The notes below the pieces were generated by a model that saw only the letters and a list, made by a program, of their open reading frames with translations, searched no databases and had not been told where the DNA came from. A program made the position numbers and the translations under genes. A DNA stretch of 64,000 nt from contig NOWV01000013.1 of assembly GCA_003344405.1 (NCBI GenBank), positions 372,001 through 436,000 on the forward strand, read 5' to 3'. The stretch comes from Trichoplax sp. H2 (lineage: Eukaryota > Placozoa > Uniplacotomia > Trichoplacea). Below, piece by piece: positions 27,995 through 40,271 of the stretch (within the stretch, counting starts at the first letter, position 1; the number at the start of each line of letters is the position of its first letter).

Positions 27995-28335
27995 CCCACT
28001 GTACAGTACAGTACCGTACAGTGTAAGGTACGGTGATGTACAGTACAATACAATGCATGGTCAAGTACAGTGCAGTACTGTGCTTTACAGTACAGTACAC
28101 TGTACACAGTACTACAGTACGGTATCGTACTGTACACTGTACACTGTACACTGTAAAACTGCTGACAGAAATCTTCCGCGTCCAGTCCAGCACTATACAG
28201 TGTATTGTACTGTAGACTACAGTACAGTGTACTGTGGACCCCCCCCCTCTGTACTGTACAGTACAGTACCACTTTTACAGTATAATAATACAGTATTGTA
28301 CACTGTACACTGTACTGTACAGTATTTAATGCTAG
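27995..28335. repeat. GTAC-rich irregular pentamer array (largest)
   Basis: About 340 bp of near-continuous GTAC words, switching between TACAG and CTGTA phases, as in actgtacagtacagtaccg, with runs such as actgtacactgtacactg and an interruption by a run of nine cytosines near 28231. The strand-symmetric composition suppresses stop codons and creates five overlapping open frames of 60-127 codons on both strands; none is a gene. It lies 1.4 kb upstream of the PP6 subunit gene and 1.7 kb upstream of HADHB. Confidence 0.88.
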
Positions 28336-28554
28336 TACTGTGTTTTCATCCGCAAAAATAAGATGAAAACCTTATACAGTACAGTAATATTTGTAATTTA
28401 TCTGTAATTTAGCTGTATATTCAGTTCATTCAAATTTACTAACGAAATTTAGATGTCATATATATATATAGACAGGTAGTGAAAGATCTACCGGACTTTA
28501 GTGAGCGTTATTATGAAACTGTTCAAGAATAAGCCTTACTGGACAGCTCGGTGC

Positions 28555-28645
28555 AGTAGAATACTGTACTGTGTACACCTTGCTCAAAGCGTAGGACTAG
28601 TCCGTGGCTGAAATTGTACTGTACTACAGTACAAGGTGTATATCT
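28555..28645. repeat. Inverted repeat built on GTAC words
   Basis: The segment near 28563-28582 (tactgtgtacaccttg) is matched in inverted form near 28624-28642 (acagtacaaggtgta), with about 40 bp between the arms. It is an isolated block between the large array at 28 kb and the HADHB upstream region. Confidence 0.6.
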
Positions 28646-30033
28646 CTTTTCTCTTTCAGGTGTACTTGAAGTTATACATTGTATTCTGCACCTTTTGTGG
28701 CATGTTTCATGTTTTGTTAGTACATTACTGCAATGGAATTTCAAGAGCTTAAGTGGACACCATCAGTCATCTATGATACTAAACTTACCCAAGTGTAATG
28801 TCATGGATTACTAAATTTAATTAAAGCGTACGACTACAAGACAATATAGTAATCCGATACAGTGAGAAATCGTAGCCGCTGGTGACATCATTGGCTTGAT
28901 TTCATATTACGTATATGATCGTTACGTAGTAATGTACAATAATATTATTGGAGCACTGTTTGAGACACAGATATGAGTCATAGCATTGTGAATAGAACAT
29001 CAACTAAACAGAATTCTTATTTGCACGGCATGGTTAACTAAATAGTCTTTAACAGTAAACAATACTATACTGTACTGTAGAGTATACCACTTTTGCTCTT
29101 CCTTTGCGATATCTTGGCAACAATTGACACTGATCTTCATATAGGTACTATTTAACTTGAATTCTCAACCACTATGATGATTTACAGATGAGCTTTTACC
29201 TCCACTAGTATGAACGTATCAACTACGGACTACTCAACAATCCGCATAGTCTACTGTATGTTCCAAACACTGGAGTCGTGACCTCGTTGCCCCTCACTTA
29301 GTGTAGAGTATAGAGTACAGTACCGAACCGCTGCCATGTGTACCTCTAGTGGAGTAGTGATGTGCAGTAGACCATGTTATTGAATGCATAATAATTGAGA
29401 GACATTTGTGCATACATAACCACTATTAATATTATTATTATTAAATGTTTGTTAGTTTTAGAGTCGGACGAGGACGGAAATAAGAAATTTCCATCAGGAG
29501 ATTTGAATTTCAGTAACTTTGCAAAATGCTATTTGACCGCGCACTGTAGACTGTAGACTGTAGACTGTAGACTGTAGACTGTACACAAGGACAGCTCAGA
29601 AGTTGTGTGACCCGCGGGTCACTCACTCACCCCGTATACAGTACTGTACAGCTGTTTCATGAACAACACACACTCATGTATGAAACTCACTGGTCCACTC
29701 AGCCCAGTACGGTACAACCACATGTGCTGTCAAGGACTACTACAAGAATGGCGATGAATGGCACTAGCGGTGGTTGGAGCGCTGCGACTTGGCCTGCCGT
29801 GCCGTGCCGGACCGTACCGCACCGCACGGTATCGTTCTACATACAGTTTGCAGTAACAGTACCGCAAAGTAGAAGTCACAGGCTGACAGCTAGAGTTCAG
29901 GGCAAGTTGAACTCCATCGTAAGGAGACGAAGAAGAGCATCTCGTTAGAACCTAGATAGCCGCATTGATATCAGCGTGTTGTTCCGTTATTTGGCAGTAA
30001 TTTTTGAAATAGGATACTGTATTGGTAGCAGAA
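28646..30033. other. HADHB upstream region
   Basis: No gene supported. It contains the heptamer array at 29543-29584 and a more GC-rich stretch at about 29600-29900 with GTAC/GTGCC words (for example gccgtgccgtgccgg). The 113-codon open frame at 29607-29948 runs through these repeats and has no domain, so it is not called. The HADHB promoter must lie at the right end. Confidence 0.45.
29543..29584. repeat. Heptamer tandem repeat (actgtag)n
   Basis: Five exact copies of actgtag followed by actgtac. The unit resembles the TACTGTA words of the GTAC arrays but with 7-bp spacing. Confidence 0.9.
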
Positions 30034-31434
30034 ATGGCATCAAGGATACTTTCTCAACCAGCAACTATGACATTCCGAAGGCTAACAAAGCAAATTTCAC
30101 CTCTAGCTAATTTTCCATCTGTTAGGATGGCATCTAAAGTCGCCACTTCCAAGATGCCCAATATTGTTTTAGTCGATGCCGCAAGAACACCTTTTTGCAT
30201 GTCTGGGACTCATTACAAAAATTTAATGGCGTATGATCTCATGCGTGGGGCAATGATAGAATTAGTTTCTCGAACAAACCTCCCAAAAGATGCTTTAGAC
30301 CATGTTACTGTTGGCACTGTTGTACAAGAAGCACAAACTTCTAATATCGCTCGAGAAGCACTATTAACTGCCGGCTTTTCCGATAAAGTTCCGGCTCATA
30401 CGGTAACGATGGCCTGCATATCGGCCAATCAAGCAATAACATCGTGTATGGGTTTAATTGCTACCGGCCAAGCCGATACGACTATTGCTGGCGGTGTAGA
30501 ATTTCTTTCTGATGTTCCTATTAGATTATCACGCGGACTACGTCAAAAATTGATGGATATGGCCAAAATTAAATCCGCCGGCGGTAAAATTACCTCCCTT
30601 GCTTCTCTAAAATTAAAAGATATTGGTTTAGAGCCACTGGGTGTATCGGAATTTTCTTCCGGCGAGACGATGGGCCATAGCGCAGATCGTCTAACTTCAG
30701 CATTTAAAGTTAGTCGCAATGAGCAAGACAGCTATAGCATACGTTCTCATACACTAGCTGCAAAAGCGACTAAAGAAGGAAATCTGAGTGATCTCTTTCC
30801 TTTTCAAGTGCCAGGCACTACTAATGTTGTCAGTGCTGATAATGGAATTAGAGTGTCAACACCAGAACAAATGGCTAAGTTAAGGCCAGCTTTTGTTAGA
30901 CCCTATGGTACTGTCACTGCTGCAAACTCCTCATTTTTGACGGATGGTGCAAGTGCTGCTTTAATTATGTCGGAGGAAAAAGCACTAGAATTGGGTTACA
31001 AGCCTAAGGCATACCTACGCCAATTTGTATACGTATCGCAAGATCCAAGAGAACAGTTGCTGTTAGGCCCTGCTTACGCCACTCCTGCTGTATTAAAGAA
31101 AGCTGGTTTAAATTTATCAGATATTGATGTTTTTGAATTTCATGAAGCTTTCGCAGGTCAGATACTAGCCAACTTGAAAGCCCTAGATTCTGATTGGTTT
31201 GCTCAAAAGTATATGGGCAGGTCAACCAAGGTCGGTGTTCCACAATTAGAAAAATTCAACTTATGGGGTGGATCTTTATCTATTGGACACCCCTTTGGTG
31301 CGACTGGTACTCGATTGGTATACCATGCAGCTGAAAGACTACGCAAAGAAGATGGGAAATATGCTTTAGTTGCTGCGTGTGCAGCTGGTGGTCAAGGCCA
31401 TGGCATTATTGTAGAGCGTTATCCATCTAAATAA
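30034..31434 (+). CDS. HADHB: Trifunctional enzyme beta subunit, 3-ketoacyl-CoA thiolase, mitochondrial
   Basis: Catalyses the thiolytic step of mitochondrial long-chain fatty-acid beta-oxidation as part of the trifunctional protein. A single uninterrupted frame gives 466 residues from the ATG at 30034. The N-terminus is rich in Arg, Ser and Lys with few acids ([16 protein letters not shown]), as expected for a mitochondrial presequence. Thiolase motifs appear in order: [13 protein letters not shown]; the nucleophile at about Cys128 in [22 protein letters not shown], with His where most thiolases have Asn, as in the HADHB subgroup; [16 protein letters not shown]; and the C-terminal [11 protein letters not shown] containing the second catalytic Cys. 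In-frame TTG lies four codons upstream, but ATG is the expected start. Lack of introns is unusual beside neighbours with 5-18 exons. Confidence 0.95.
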   Translation: MASRILSQPATMTFRRLTKQISPLANFPSVRMASKVATSKMPNIVLVDAARTPFCMSGTHYKNLMAYDLMRGAMIELVSRTNLPKDALDHVTVGTVVQEAQTSNIAREALLTAGFSDKVPAHTVTMACISANQAITSCMGLIATGQADTTIAGGVEFLSDVPIRLSRGLRQKLMDMAKIKSAGGKITSLASLKLKDIGLEPLGVSEFSSGETMGHSADRLTSAFKVSRNEQDSYSIRSHTLAAKATKEGNLSDLFPFQVPGTTNVVSADNGIRVSTPEQMAKLRPAFVRPYGTVTAANSSFLTDGASAALIMSEEKALELGYKPKAYLRQFVYVSQDPREQLLLGPAYATPAVLKKAGLNLSDIDVFEFHEAFAGQILANLKALDSDWFAQKYMGRSTKVGVPQLEKFNLWGGSLSIGHPFGATGTRLVYHAAERLRKEDGKYALVAACAAGGQGHGIIVERYPSK

Positions 31435-32915
31435 ATAATGATTTTAATTTTAATCAATAGTAGTATTATTGCTAATTCATTCGCAATTAAAAATAATATG
31501 TAAAAGGCCGCAACAATTCACAATGTACAGCAATATTGTTTTTGATATACGTGTATACCTTGTTAAAATATAGGCTGGGCTGTATTTTGTATCAAAATGA
31601 AAAATGTTGCTTTTTTATTCGATAACAACTACACCATGTAACTTCATGATCTCAGTAAAACAATACAGGTCTTCATCAAGCGTTCCACTAACATAATGAC
31701 GGTATACAGAACCGTTAAAAGTTAACAAAATGTTATACTACCCGCATGCGGTACTGAGATATTTACATAGGTTTTGATTGTATCACAACATATTCATTTT
31801 GCTCACAAAAGAATTTACTGGTATAGTATACTGTATAGGTTTTATGTTATACAAATGTTATAGCATGACTGCAACGTTGTATGCGGAATGTTTTGCTTAG
31901 GCAATTTATGCATCTAACATACGTATAGTATTATTATTGAACTTAAATCTAATAAAATGTGTTGCTGCAAGTCTTTATATAACGGCATTTAAATAAATAA
32001 ACAGTTTTCTCTTGTGAGGTAAATTAATTTAAATCATCAGATTTTTTGTTATTGCTTCGTAATTCAGATAAAAAGATAAAATGCTTGTTAACTTTAATTA
32101 TGATGCATTTGTAAACTTTAAATTCTATCGTATACGAGTAGTGGAGCCCGTAATACCCTAGTCTAATGGCATGGGTGCTAGATTTTCAATACTTTACTAT
32201 CCTAAATTATTATACACTAGGACTACTGTATTAAGTTCGTATGCTATTCTTGAATCGCTGGACAGTAACTTGCAAGTAGTTAAATGCTTTCTTTGGAAAA
32301 ATAGATCAGAATTTTTAGACAAAATCTATTGTAAATTCAGTTTTAATGCTCTCATTGGGTTAATTTCATTTAAGAAGAGTCGTTGTACATGTCATCATTG
32401 AGAGACAGGCATGGACGTTAGCTCATGCATCAACATTGCTTGATAAAATTATAATTATATGCGCAAAATCCTAAATGCACAAGTAAAGAAGCTGTCTATG
32501 CAATATACTAGAACCATATGTACAGTACACATTCATAAATGGACATAATTTATATTTCTACGACCAAGAAGAATGTGTGAAGTCGTGAAATTAACTTCCA
32601 TATTATATTTTAGTGCAATACATAAAGTGTATAATGATCATAAGCAATATACATAGTATATACGCGTATATCTTGTAAGTCTTGAAAGAATTGAATGCCC
32701 AAAACTATGTAACTTTTGCGATAAATTAACCGTTAAAACATGAAAACAGTTTCACATTTTTTCAGTATAGATTATACTGTACAATAACATACAGTGCATA
32801 TAGCATAAGTATCCATATAATCCATAAATGGCGATGATAGTTGTTAATTATGATTATACAATCAGTGGTCTGCAAAGATCTTTACTTTTAATGTAACCCA
32901 AGTACCACGGTAATA
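31435..32915. other. Convergent intergenic spacer
   Basis: About 1.5 kb between the HADHB and IBA57 stop codons. AT-rich, presumed 3' untranslated regions. A 76-codon plus-strand open frame at 32171-32401 has no recognisable features. Confidence 0.45.
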
Positions 32916-35546
32916 TTAATTATTTTGGGGCCACCAAAGTGGTTTGCTGGCTGTAAGAGTTACTTCAGTGTTGTTTGTTGTTTTAACAGATAACAATCCA
33001 GACAAGCTGCAAAACAATTATTCAATCAACGTCTGGCTTATTAGATTGTAAATCATTAGTACGAACTATGACGATTATAATAATAATAATACTTATAATC
33101 TACTGCAAGAATTGTATCTTTACAAAACTTAAAAACACTATGTAGTAACGACCCATGGTTGATAGAATTTGTGTACGGTGTAGATTAGCATTTACTGACC
33201 TATCAGCAATTCTTAGTAATGCAACCCCATACTTTCCCGAAAGAGCTCGTAGCTTGCCACAATTCTTATTCTTATCATTTAATACAGTTGAGCCAAGGAA
33301 AGCAGCATTATCGTCGCTAAAACATTGAAGTGTGCATAGAATTATTCTTGCGCAAAATTATAAAGTTCTTCATCATAAAGTAAGCATAGCATTAATAACA
33401 GAATGGGGTACGAATAGGATTAATTGATTAATTAATGATTCATTAACACTGTGTAGAATATCCTTCATTCGGTCTAGCGTATGTTCATAGTACTTACATT
33501 GGATTTAAGAAAATGACCGGCATGAGGCGTTTTCTTATAACGCCAGTGTGATAAGTTCTAGCAGTCAGTTCTTGTCCCAGATAGCATCCTTTATCAAATT
33601 TTACTGTAATTGGTAATTGACATATTTGTTAAAAGAATTGGATAATACTTTACTGATGCATGTACTATTACAGAACATGGCATACACGTACCTCCGTCAA
33701 GATAATCTAGATTGTATTCTAATGGTAATGATTCCCCTGTAATTACTTCTGATACTCCTTCACAAATTCCTAATTTCATGCGATCATCCACATATTCTTG
33801 ATAATTTACATTGGTTAAATTTTGAGCGTATTCAGATACTGTGTGAGGAAATATAGTAAAATCTTTATAGTTAACGAGTATAAGTAAAATTGAATAAAAC
33901 ATATTGCCCTAAATTTAACATCACGTAAATGATAGGTTAACGCATTTCGTCGATACAACGTACAATTCTTGTGACGAGGTATTATTATCCTCTCTCCTAG
34001 TTTTCTATGTTGACGCAAAATAAATTACAGACACATATTAATAGACTATAAATATAACAAATATACGTTAATATGAAATCATCGTATCATCATGCACTAT
34101 TTTTTGTAACTTACTGCAGACGAGGATCTTTTGTTCTTAGAATTGGCTCATTTTTAAATGCTAGCGATTCTCTATCATTATATTTAGCCCACCATACTGC
34201 TAACTCCTGATCTACATTGACGATGTCAACCTAGATGAATGTAATATTAGCCTGTTAGCATTCCTATCTTATGCTAGCAATCATATTGGATGAAACATTC
34301 GTTTAATAATAATACATACGTATGCACTCATCATGATTTATTGCATTTAATAATTTGGCCTCGATTTATTTCATATACTCGCATACAGGTATTAGAAAAT
34401 TATGCCAATACCTACCTTCGATCTTAATTTGTAAAATTTGCAGTGATTCTCGATTGCTGTATTTACGCGAACGTCACATTCTAAAAGGTAATATTCTTCA
34501 TCGTCATTTCTATTTTTATATAATAGGATATCGTATAAGATTCGACCCTAAAAATATAATGAATATGAAGAAATATGTAACATTGCCCATAGTTATTATA
34601 ATTTCCCGAAATTACTATTTATAAGTACAAGAACATAGCGAAGTATAATTATCATAGTACTGTAATTAATAATAATATCTATTTTATATAAACGTAACAA
34701 TAAAGATAATACTACAGCTAACCAGGTATCGAACAGGTCTAGGACATTATACCCTCATACTGGTATCATCGACTTGATAGAACAGTATAACAAATTGAAT
34801 AACTTGGATCATTCGGTGAATTTATTCCGATGTTTACACTTTGCGGGTATATTAATATCGCTTACTGTTAAGGTAATACATCCAAGTTCGATACGGAGTA
34901 GCCGCTAATGACAGACTCCTTATGTCGAAAAAGCATAAAATTCATCCAGATATCGAAGAACATACTCATGCATATAAGATTTCTGGGAAAGATGTACGAG
35001 TTATTCATCATAAATACTTATCGTCGTATAACTTATGTGAAAAAAAGCTACGACTAACTGATCTAATTACAGTATAATTACTAAACCGAGAGGCGTAGAC
35101 TCTCATAGTACCAGCACATTCATGCGAATTTACAGTACAGTATAAAAACCGTGAGAGCACGCCTATTACATCACGTCCACTCGTACAGTAACCTTAATAG
35201 GTAATAATTATTTGTGGAATCGATACAACTATGATCCTCCAGTTTAGTTAGAATCTCTAGAAAGTTTCATTCTTTAAGAATTTGATAGTTAGGCAAATCA
35301 TCTTTCTTTAGAAATTACCTTCGGATTCAACAACATGGCATAAGATGCCGGTTCTGTGGTATTGATGTCATTTGTAATCAAACCTTGTAGGAAAGTGGCA
35401 GCATCCGGACCGGATATCCTCAATAAAGATCGTTCGAGGAGAGGTGCACATTCAATACATGCCTGTAATGTGCTCTTATTTGTATATAATCGGTAAAGAT
35501 TTTTATTTATTATATTCTGTCTGAAAATTCTTGGCAAAATTTGCAT
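32916..35546 (-). CDS. IBA57: IBA57-type mitochondrial iron-sulfur assembly factor
   Basis: Folate-binding YgfZ/CAF17 family protein needed for mitochondrial 4Fe-4S cluster maturation. Eight minus-strand exons: 35546-35319, 34547-34416, 34230-34115, 34004-33964, 33838-33692, 33603-33498, 33316-33200, 33006-32916; 325 residues, all junctions in phase. The N-terminus is basic and lacks acids for its first 30 residues, consistent with a mitochondrial presequence. The fold begins with [20 protein letters not shown], then GRILYD, LLECD, KDPRLQKLGER and [14 protein letters not shown]. The family signature [13 protein letters not shown] is at about residues 226-238 and includes the conserved Cys228. 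It ends PLWWPQNN, like the WWP tail of human IBA57. The start is the first ATG of exon 1; an in-frame TTG 12 codons upstream is not needed. Confidence 0.92.
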
Positions 35547-36364
35547 CCTGGAGCCGAATGCTTTTCCTTTACTACCACACAAGATGAGCGAGCCACTTAC
35601 TGAATATTTTCTATTGGGCGCTTATACAAGTTATACCGGGTTCGGATGTACATACTGTATACTGTACAGTATGTTATATAACGCATGCGTTATTCATTAT
35701 CAATAATGGGATCGTATGGCGCACTGCTACTGGCCACTAGTTGTGAGTACTCAGTACAGTACTGTACTATGTACTGTAGTCTACAGTACTTACTGTACTG
35801 TACATTACTGTACTGTACACTCCGTGCACGTCTGGACTCGTTTCAGCTTTCAGCTCACGATCAGGCTGCACAAATCGGATGCATGTTTAGCTAAATTCGG
35901 AACTCTCTATTTCTTCTAAATTCACAGTCAATTTGCAAACTGTTGTGTCATAGCTCTGTTCCTTTATTAGCTTTCTGCTTGCGCTTGCAGTACGTCTATC
36001 TTAAGGATTAGACGTAAGCTGTAGTAAAACTCTAACAAACATACAGGATAGTTGTTTGTAAGTCAATTATAACAAGTACTGTACGTGCATAATAAATTTT
36101 AGATCTGTTAGAAATGGAATAAATTAACAATAATTCGGCTTCGTCATTTGGACTAAGTAACAATCAGTAAGAAGTGCACTGTATTGCATGATTGAGCTAG
36201 CGGCTAGAGTTGAAAGCAGCATTTTGGCAATAACAAATGGTGGATCAATTCGATTAGACAAATGGCTTAATTAGCCTTAATAATATCTCGATTATTAGCA
36301 TCAGTAAAACATCGAAAATCAATATACGCCTTTATGCACAAACCAAAATATGTAGAAGTTGCAA
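35547..36364. other. Spacer between IBA57 and the FAXC-like gene
   Basis: Contains the promoter side of IBA57 with the GTAC array at 35650-35822, and the 3' side of the FAXC-like gene. Two overlapping plus-strand open frames (about 35685-35919) come from the array. Confidence 0.45.
35650..35822. repeat. GTAC-rich array upstream of IBA57
   Basis: Two blocks, about 35653-35672 and 35748-35822, of words such as tactgtatactgtacagta and actcagtacagtactgtac. The first block is about 100 bp upstream of the IBA57 start codon, so the array sits in or near the promoter. Confidence 0.8.
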
Positions 36365-37255
36365 TTAATCGCCTCTGCTACCCCGAGGTGCTGCCGCTGT
36401 AATTTCTTCCCAATCTGGCCAGAACTTTTCTTTCATTCTTTCAACATAGTCTACTAAATTGGTTAGCTCTGTTGTTAGTAGTTGATAACAGTAGCCCGAC
36501 TTAGGCGTTGCATACAGGATATTCGCCAGACAGCCAAACATGCATGCATCTACTGTAGTAGGAGTATCTGCTAAAAAGTAATCTTTGCTTCCAAGAATTA
36601 CTGAAAAAGCTCTCAAATCCTGCTTGCCAATATGGTGTATCTCTTCCGTAGAATGTCTTCCAATACCATGTCCATACATATACTCAGAAACAATTTGCGG
36701 GCCTTGATTCTTGAAAAATGATCTCCAGTTTGGCCGGACGTCGATCATGTCAAGCCATTCTTCCTTTGCGTCGAAAATTCGAGTTTGTTCAATCGTAGCC
36801 CAAAATGTGTTCTCCTCCATGGTTTTAGTCAGTAATTGAGCCAATGCTTTCTTCTCAGAGCTGAGCTCTCGATCTAAATCAACTGAAAACTCTTTACTTA
36901 AATGCTCAATACAAAATGAGGAATCTGCAACTTCTTTATCATTGACGATGATCCAAGGTACTTTCCCTTTACTGGACATGGTAAAACTGTAGTCATTCTC
37001 ATAGGGAATATTTGCCATCCTTAAATAAGTTTCCAACTTGAGTGCAAAAGCAGCTAAGCTGGGTACTAAGCAGTTGCGGTCCACTTGAAAGAGTAGTACC
37101 TTGCCATGAGGAATATCGTAGTGTTTCCTGCGAGGTGCAGTAGGTCTGTAGATGCTGCCATTTTTGAACATGAAATATGTTGCAGCTGTGGCCGCTGCTA
37201 CGCCACAAGTAACTGCGATTGGATGATCGGAAGCAAAGGATAATAAATTGGACAT
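36365..37255 (-). CDS. FAXC: Failed axon connections-like protein (GST/metaxin fold)
   Basis: Single-exon gene, 296 residues. A hydrophobic segment at about residues 11-29 (AVTCGVAAATAATYFMF) looks like an N-terminal membrane anchor. It is followed by a thioredoxin-like half (KVLLFQVDRNCLVPSLAAF, then LETYLRMANIPYE and GKVPWI) and a helical GST C-terminal half with GHGIGRHS, DLRAFSVILGSKDYFLADTPTTVDACMFG and a terminal helix VERMKEKFWPDW. This arrangement matches the FAXC / C. elegans CDR group of GST- and metaxin-related proteins. The Drosophila member is needed for axon development; the biochemical activity is not established. The ATG at 37255 directly precedes the anchor. It is head-to-head with YJU2, start codons 615 bp apart. 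Closely related metaxin-like proteins are the main alternative. Confidence 0.82.
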   Translation of the reverse strand: MSNLLSFASDHPIAVTCGVAAATAATYFMFKNGSIYRPTAPRRKHYDIPHGKVLLFQVDRNCLVPSLAAFALKLETYLRMANIPYENDYSFTMSSKGKVPWIIVNDKEVADSSFCIEHLSKEFSVDLDRELSSEKKALAQLLTKTMEENTFWATIEQTRIFDAKEEWLDMIDVRPNWRSFFKNQGPQIVSEYMYGHGIGRHSTEEIHHIGKQDLRAFSVILGSKDYFLADTPTTVDACMFGCLANILYATPKSGYCYQLLTTELTNLVDYVERMKEKFWPDWEEITAAAPRGSRGD

Positions 37256-37869
37256 TGCAGAGGTATGTTGCTTAGAATAAGATGAGAAGAGAAGCTAAAG
37301 GCGAAGGCTCGGTTGTTAAATAATAACCGAAGCAAGCACGTACAGTACAGTAAATAGCTCAGCTCAGCTCAGCTAAGCTCAATCGACCAATAAGGCGCTT
37401 TGTACAGTGTACAGTGTACAGTGTACAGATTACAGTGCATTACACCGATAGACTGTATACTGTACACTGTAGTACCTGGCCCCATGCTCGTACCATAAAA
37501 TTGTGCAGTACTCTACGGTACTGTACTGTATGGTGGACTACCAGAAATTCTATACAGTACAGTACTGTACTGTCTAGCACTTTGCGCATCTCAGAATACG
37601 TACCCTCGACGTCAGAAGTTGCCTTAGCCTAAACCCTCCTCGTCAAGTAAAATTAGTCGACTGTCTACCTCTATTTTCTTGTTTAGTTCTGCTTCTCATC
37701 CCTGTGCGGAAGTCATTTCTAGCATTGGTTGACTGAAAATCGAATAAATTCACCATCAGAGCGTAGGTGGCCATCGAGATTTCTTCTCCATTATACTGCA
37801 CTGTGCAGTGTACACAGTATACAGTGCTACAAATTTGCGATCATCGAAATATTCAGTACGTAGAGAGTC
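37256..37869. promoter_or_regulatory. Putative bidirectional promoter, FAXC-like / YJU2
   Basis: The 614-bp gap between divergent start codons must hold both promoters. It carries a GTAC array (next entry), a pentamer agctc repeat at about 37358-37381, and a second short palindromic cluster at about 37796-37828. No classical TATA element is evident. The assignment rests on position only. Confidence 0.5.
37338..37575. repeat. GTAC-rich array in divergent promoter
   Basis: Words such as gtacagtgtacagtgtacag (8-bp spacing, about 37401-37429), tatactgtacactgtagta and atacagtacagtactgtac. Located between the FAXC-like and YJU2 genes. The 72-codon open frame across it is an artefact of the repeat. 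Confidence 0.8.
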
Positions 37870-40271
37870 ATGGGTGAAAGGAAAGTCTTAAATGTAAGTA
37901 GAATGTTCTCTGTTTAGATATCTTTCTAGATAGGTCTTAAATCATGTTGTTATAGGATAGAATCAGCTGTACTGATCTTTATATTCTTCATCTATAGAAA
38001 TATTATCCTCCAGATTTCGATCCAAGTAAAATACCCAGATTAAGATTACCTAGAGATCGTCAATATACTGTTCGTTTGATGGCTCCTTTCAATATGAGGT
38101 AAGCAATCAACAATGTTGTCCTCATACTGCATTAGTTAAAGATACTTTTGTGGGTAGATTTTGACTCTCGTACTTCTTCCCGGCATAAAGTAGCGTATAA
38201 CTCAATTTCTTTACTCGATAGGTGTACGACATGTGGTGAATATATCTATAAAGGCAAAAAATTCAATGCTAGGAAGGTAATGCTATAAAAAGTTTTCTGT
38301 GTTGTTGAATAAGTTAAGAACGCAACTGCTAGCATAATTTGCTAACTAGATTGATTAAATATAATTGTTAGTAAATTAACAAACTATAAATTTTACTGTC
38401 TGAACAGTTTACAGCTGCCATGCGTATACTTTATTTATCATACTATAGTGATGTTAAAACTTCGTCCCTGTACAGTAACGTTTTAATTGGATAAAAGTTT
38501 TAGGTCATCATAAATGAACGTAGTCGTAGCACATCAGTAGCCGGTGTACGTGTATTTTCTCATAATGCGTACATTTGAGCTAAAAAATGGACACCTAACT
38601 GATCTAAATTTACTCGTGGAATTATCTCTGTAGAATATTCAAGCATAATGTCTACTGTTTAAATAGGAAACTGTGCAAAATGAAGAGTACTTAGGGATTA
38701 AGATATTCCGATTTTATATAAAATGTACCCGATGCCTTGCCGAAATCACTTTTAAGGTAAATTTTTATTAAATATTTCAATGGAATACATCTGCCTACTG
38801 TAGAGTAGTTATTGGTAGTCCTTTTGATACTTGCATTACTCATTCAATCTTGCTATTAGTAAAATAGTGAGGGAGTGTAACTTAATAACCCATTATTGAT
38901 GCAATTAATAAATTCCGTGTTGATACCTGCGTTGTATTGTCTTCGGTGTAACGTACAGGTATTCATAACCGAATCATGCGATACAGTAGTTAAATTTTCA
39001 TCTACGATATACGAAAATCTAACGTTTCCTATTTAATATGCTAAAATTTCATCATTGATCTTAGCCTGTATCCTAGTTCACGTACCTTTATTATCGTATA
39101 GAAATATCTATCATGCAACAACATGATAAATTGATAATAAAATATCCCTTATAGACAGATCCACAGAATACCGACTACGAATGTGAACATGGAGCAACGC
39201 GCAATTTTCAAGCACAAAAATTTGCAGAAGAAGAGGAAGAACTTAAAAAGCAACAAAGAGAAGAAGAGGAAATGAATAATCCAATGAAGGTTATTTTACC
39301 TATCTTTGTTAAGAAGACTCAAACTTCGATATAATCTCATACCATGTACCATTGCTGTAACGGTTCATTGATATCTTCTTGTAGGCATTGGAAAATCGAA
39401 CCAAAGATTCTAAGGCAGAAATGGATATGCTAGATACACTAGAAGAAATTAAGGATCTAAACGCTCGTAATGCTAAAGGTAAATAATACATAGTTTTGAA
39501 CCGATGATTCAACTAATATCGAATAAAAAATCATTCTCATTGTGATATTAACATGATTTAATAAACTAGTTATTTTCTTAATCTCGAAATTATTATTGTT
39601 ATCACAATATGCAACAGTCGATATTCGAGAGTTACTAGAAACCTATCACGAAGATTTTGTACAGGAGCTAATTGAAAAGCAAAAAGACGAAGAAGCGATA
39701 ATTCAGTAAGTGATGGATAAGAATTACTTTTTTATAATCTATTAGGTCAGGTTGGATGATTGTTAAACTTTCGATATCAGGCGAATGGTTTAAATTTTAA
39801 CCGTTTGTTAATAGAACAGTATTTCAAGCCGAAGTTAACAAAATTAAACGTCTCGATGATTCTGATGAAGATAATGATGATGAAATAGGAACAATAAGAA
39901 CACAAAATACAAATTCTACACTTCCTTCGAAAAGGTGCACGGATATCATGTTGCCGGTGAGTACATTGTTGCACCGTCTTATACCGTATATTAAATTGAA
40001 TATAATGTGAATCACCTATTCCTTCAACTGTGTTTCTAAATCTTTTATTGCATAGGATGCAAATGAACCAAGTCAAAAACGCAGAAAAAATGTGGACAAG
40101 ATGTCCCTGCTATCATCTATGGTAAAAGTGAAAAAAAAGCCATCCAATGCTGAAAACTTGTCAGCAAATAAGGCAAATGAAAGTTCTAATACTCCAAAGC
40201 TGCCCTCATCACAAGGTGGTTTGGGTCTTATTTCTAACTATTCAGGAACAAGTTCTGAAGATGATTCATAA
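37870..40271 (+). CDS. YJU2: YJU2 splicing factor (CWC16/CCDC94 family)
   Basis: Step-one spliceosome factor that acts with the Prp19 complex to promote branching. Nine exons in phase: 37870-37893, 37998-38098, 38222-38276, 38667-38756, 39155-39289, 39385-39478, 39618-39705, 39815-39956, 40056-40271; 314 residues, against 323 in human. It starts [21 protein letters not shown] zinc site is formed by CTTC (Cys43, Cys46) and CTRC (Cys80, Cys83), with NARKE and [13 protein letters not shown] between. [18 protein letters not shown] follows, then a charged coiled-coil region ([15 protein letters not shown]) and a low-complexity tail ending [11 protein letters not shown] and acidic serines, as in other YJU2 proteins. 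The first exon is only 24 nt. Divergent from the FAXC-like gene. Confidence 0.95.

Noticed and set aside
27921-28361. Five overlapping open frames of 60-127 codons on both strands, rich in TVQYCTV-like peptides
   Set aside because: They arise from the GTAC array, whose strand-symmetric words lack stop codons in several frames. No domain, splice site or sensible composition.
29607-29948. A 113-codon plus-strand frame upstream of HADHB
   Set aside because: It crosses GTAC and GTGCC repeats, has an arginine-rich random-looking composition and no similarity to any family.
35685-35919. Two overlapping plus-strand frames of 67-69 codons
   Set aside because: Driven by the GTAC words upstream of IBA57; no coding signal.
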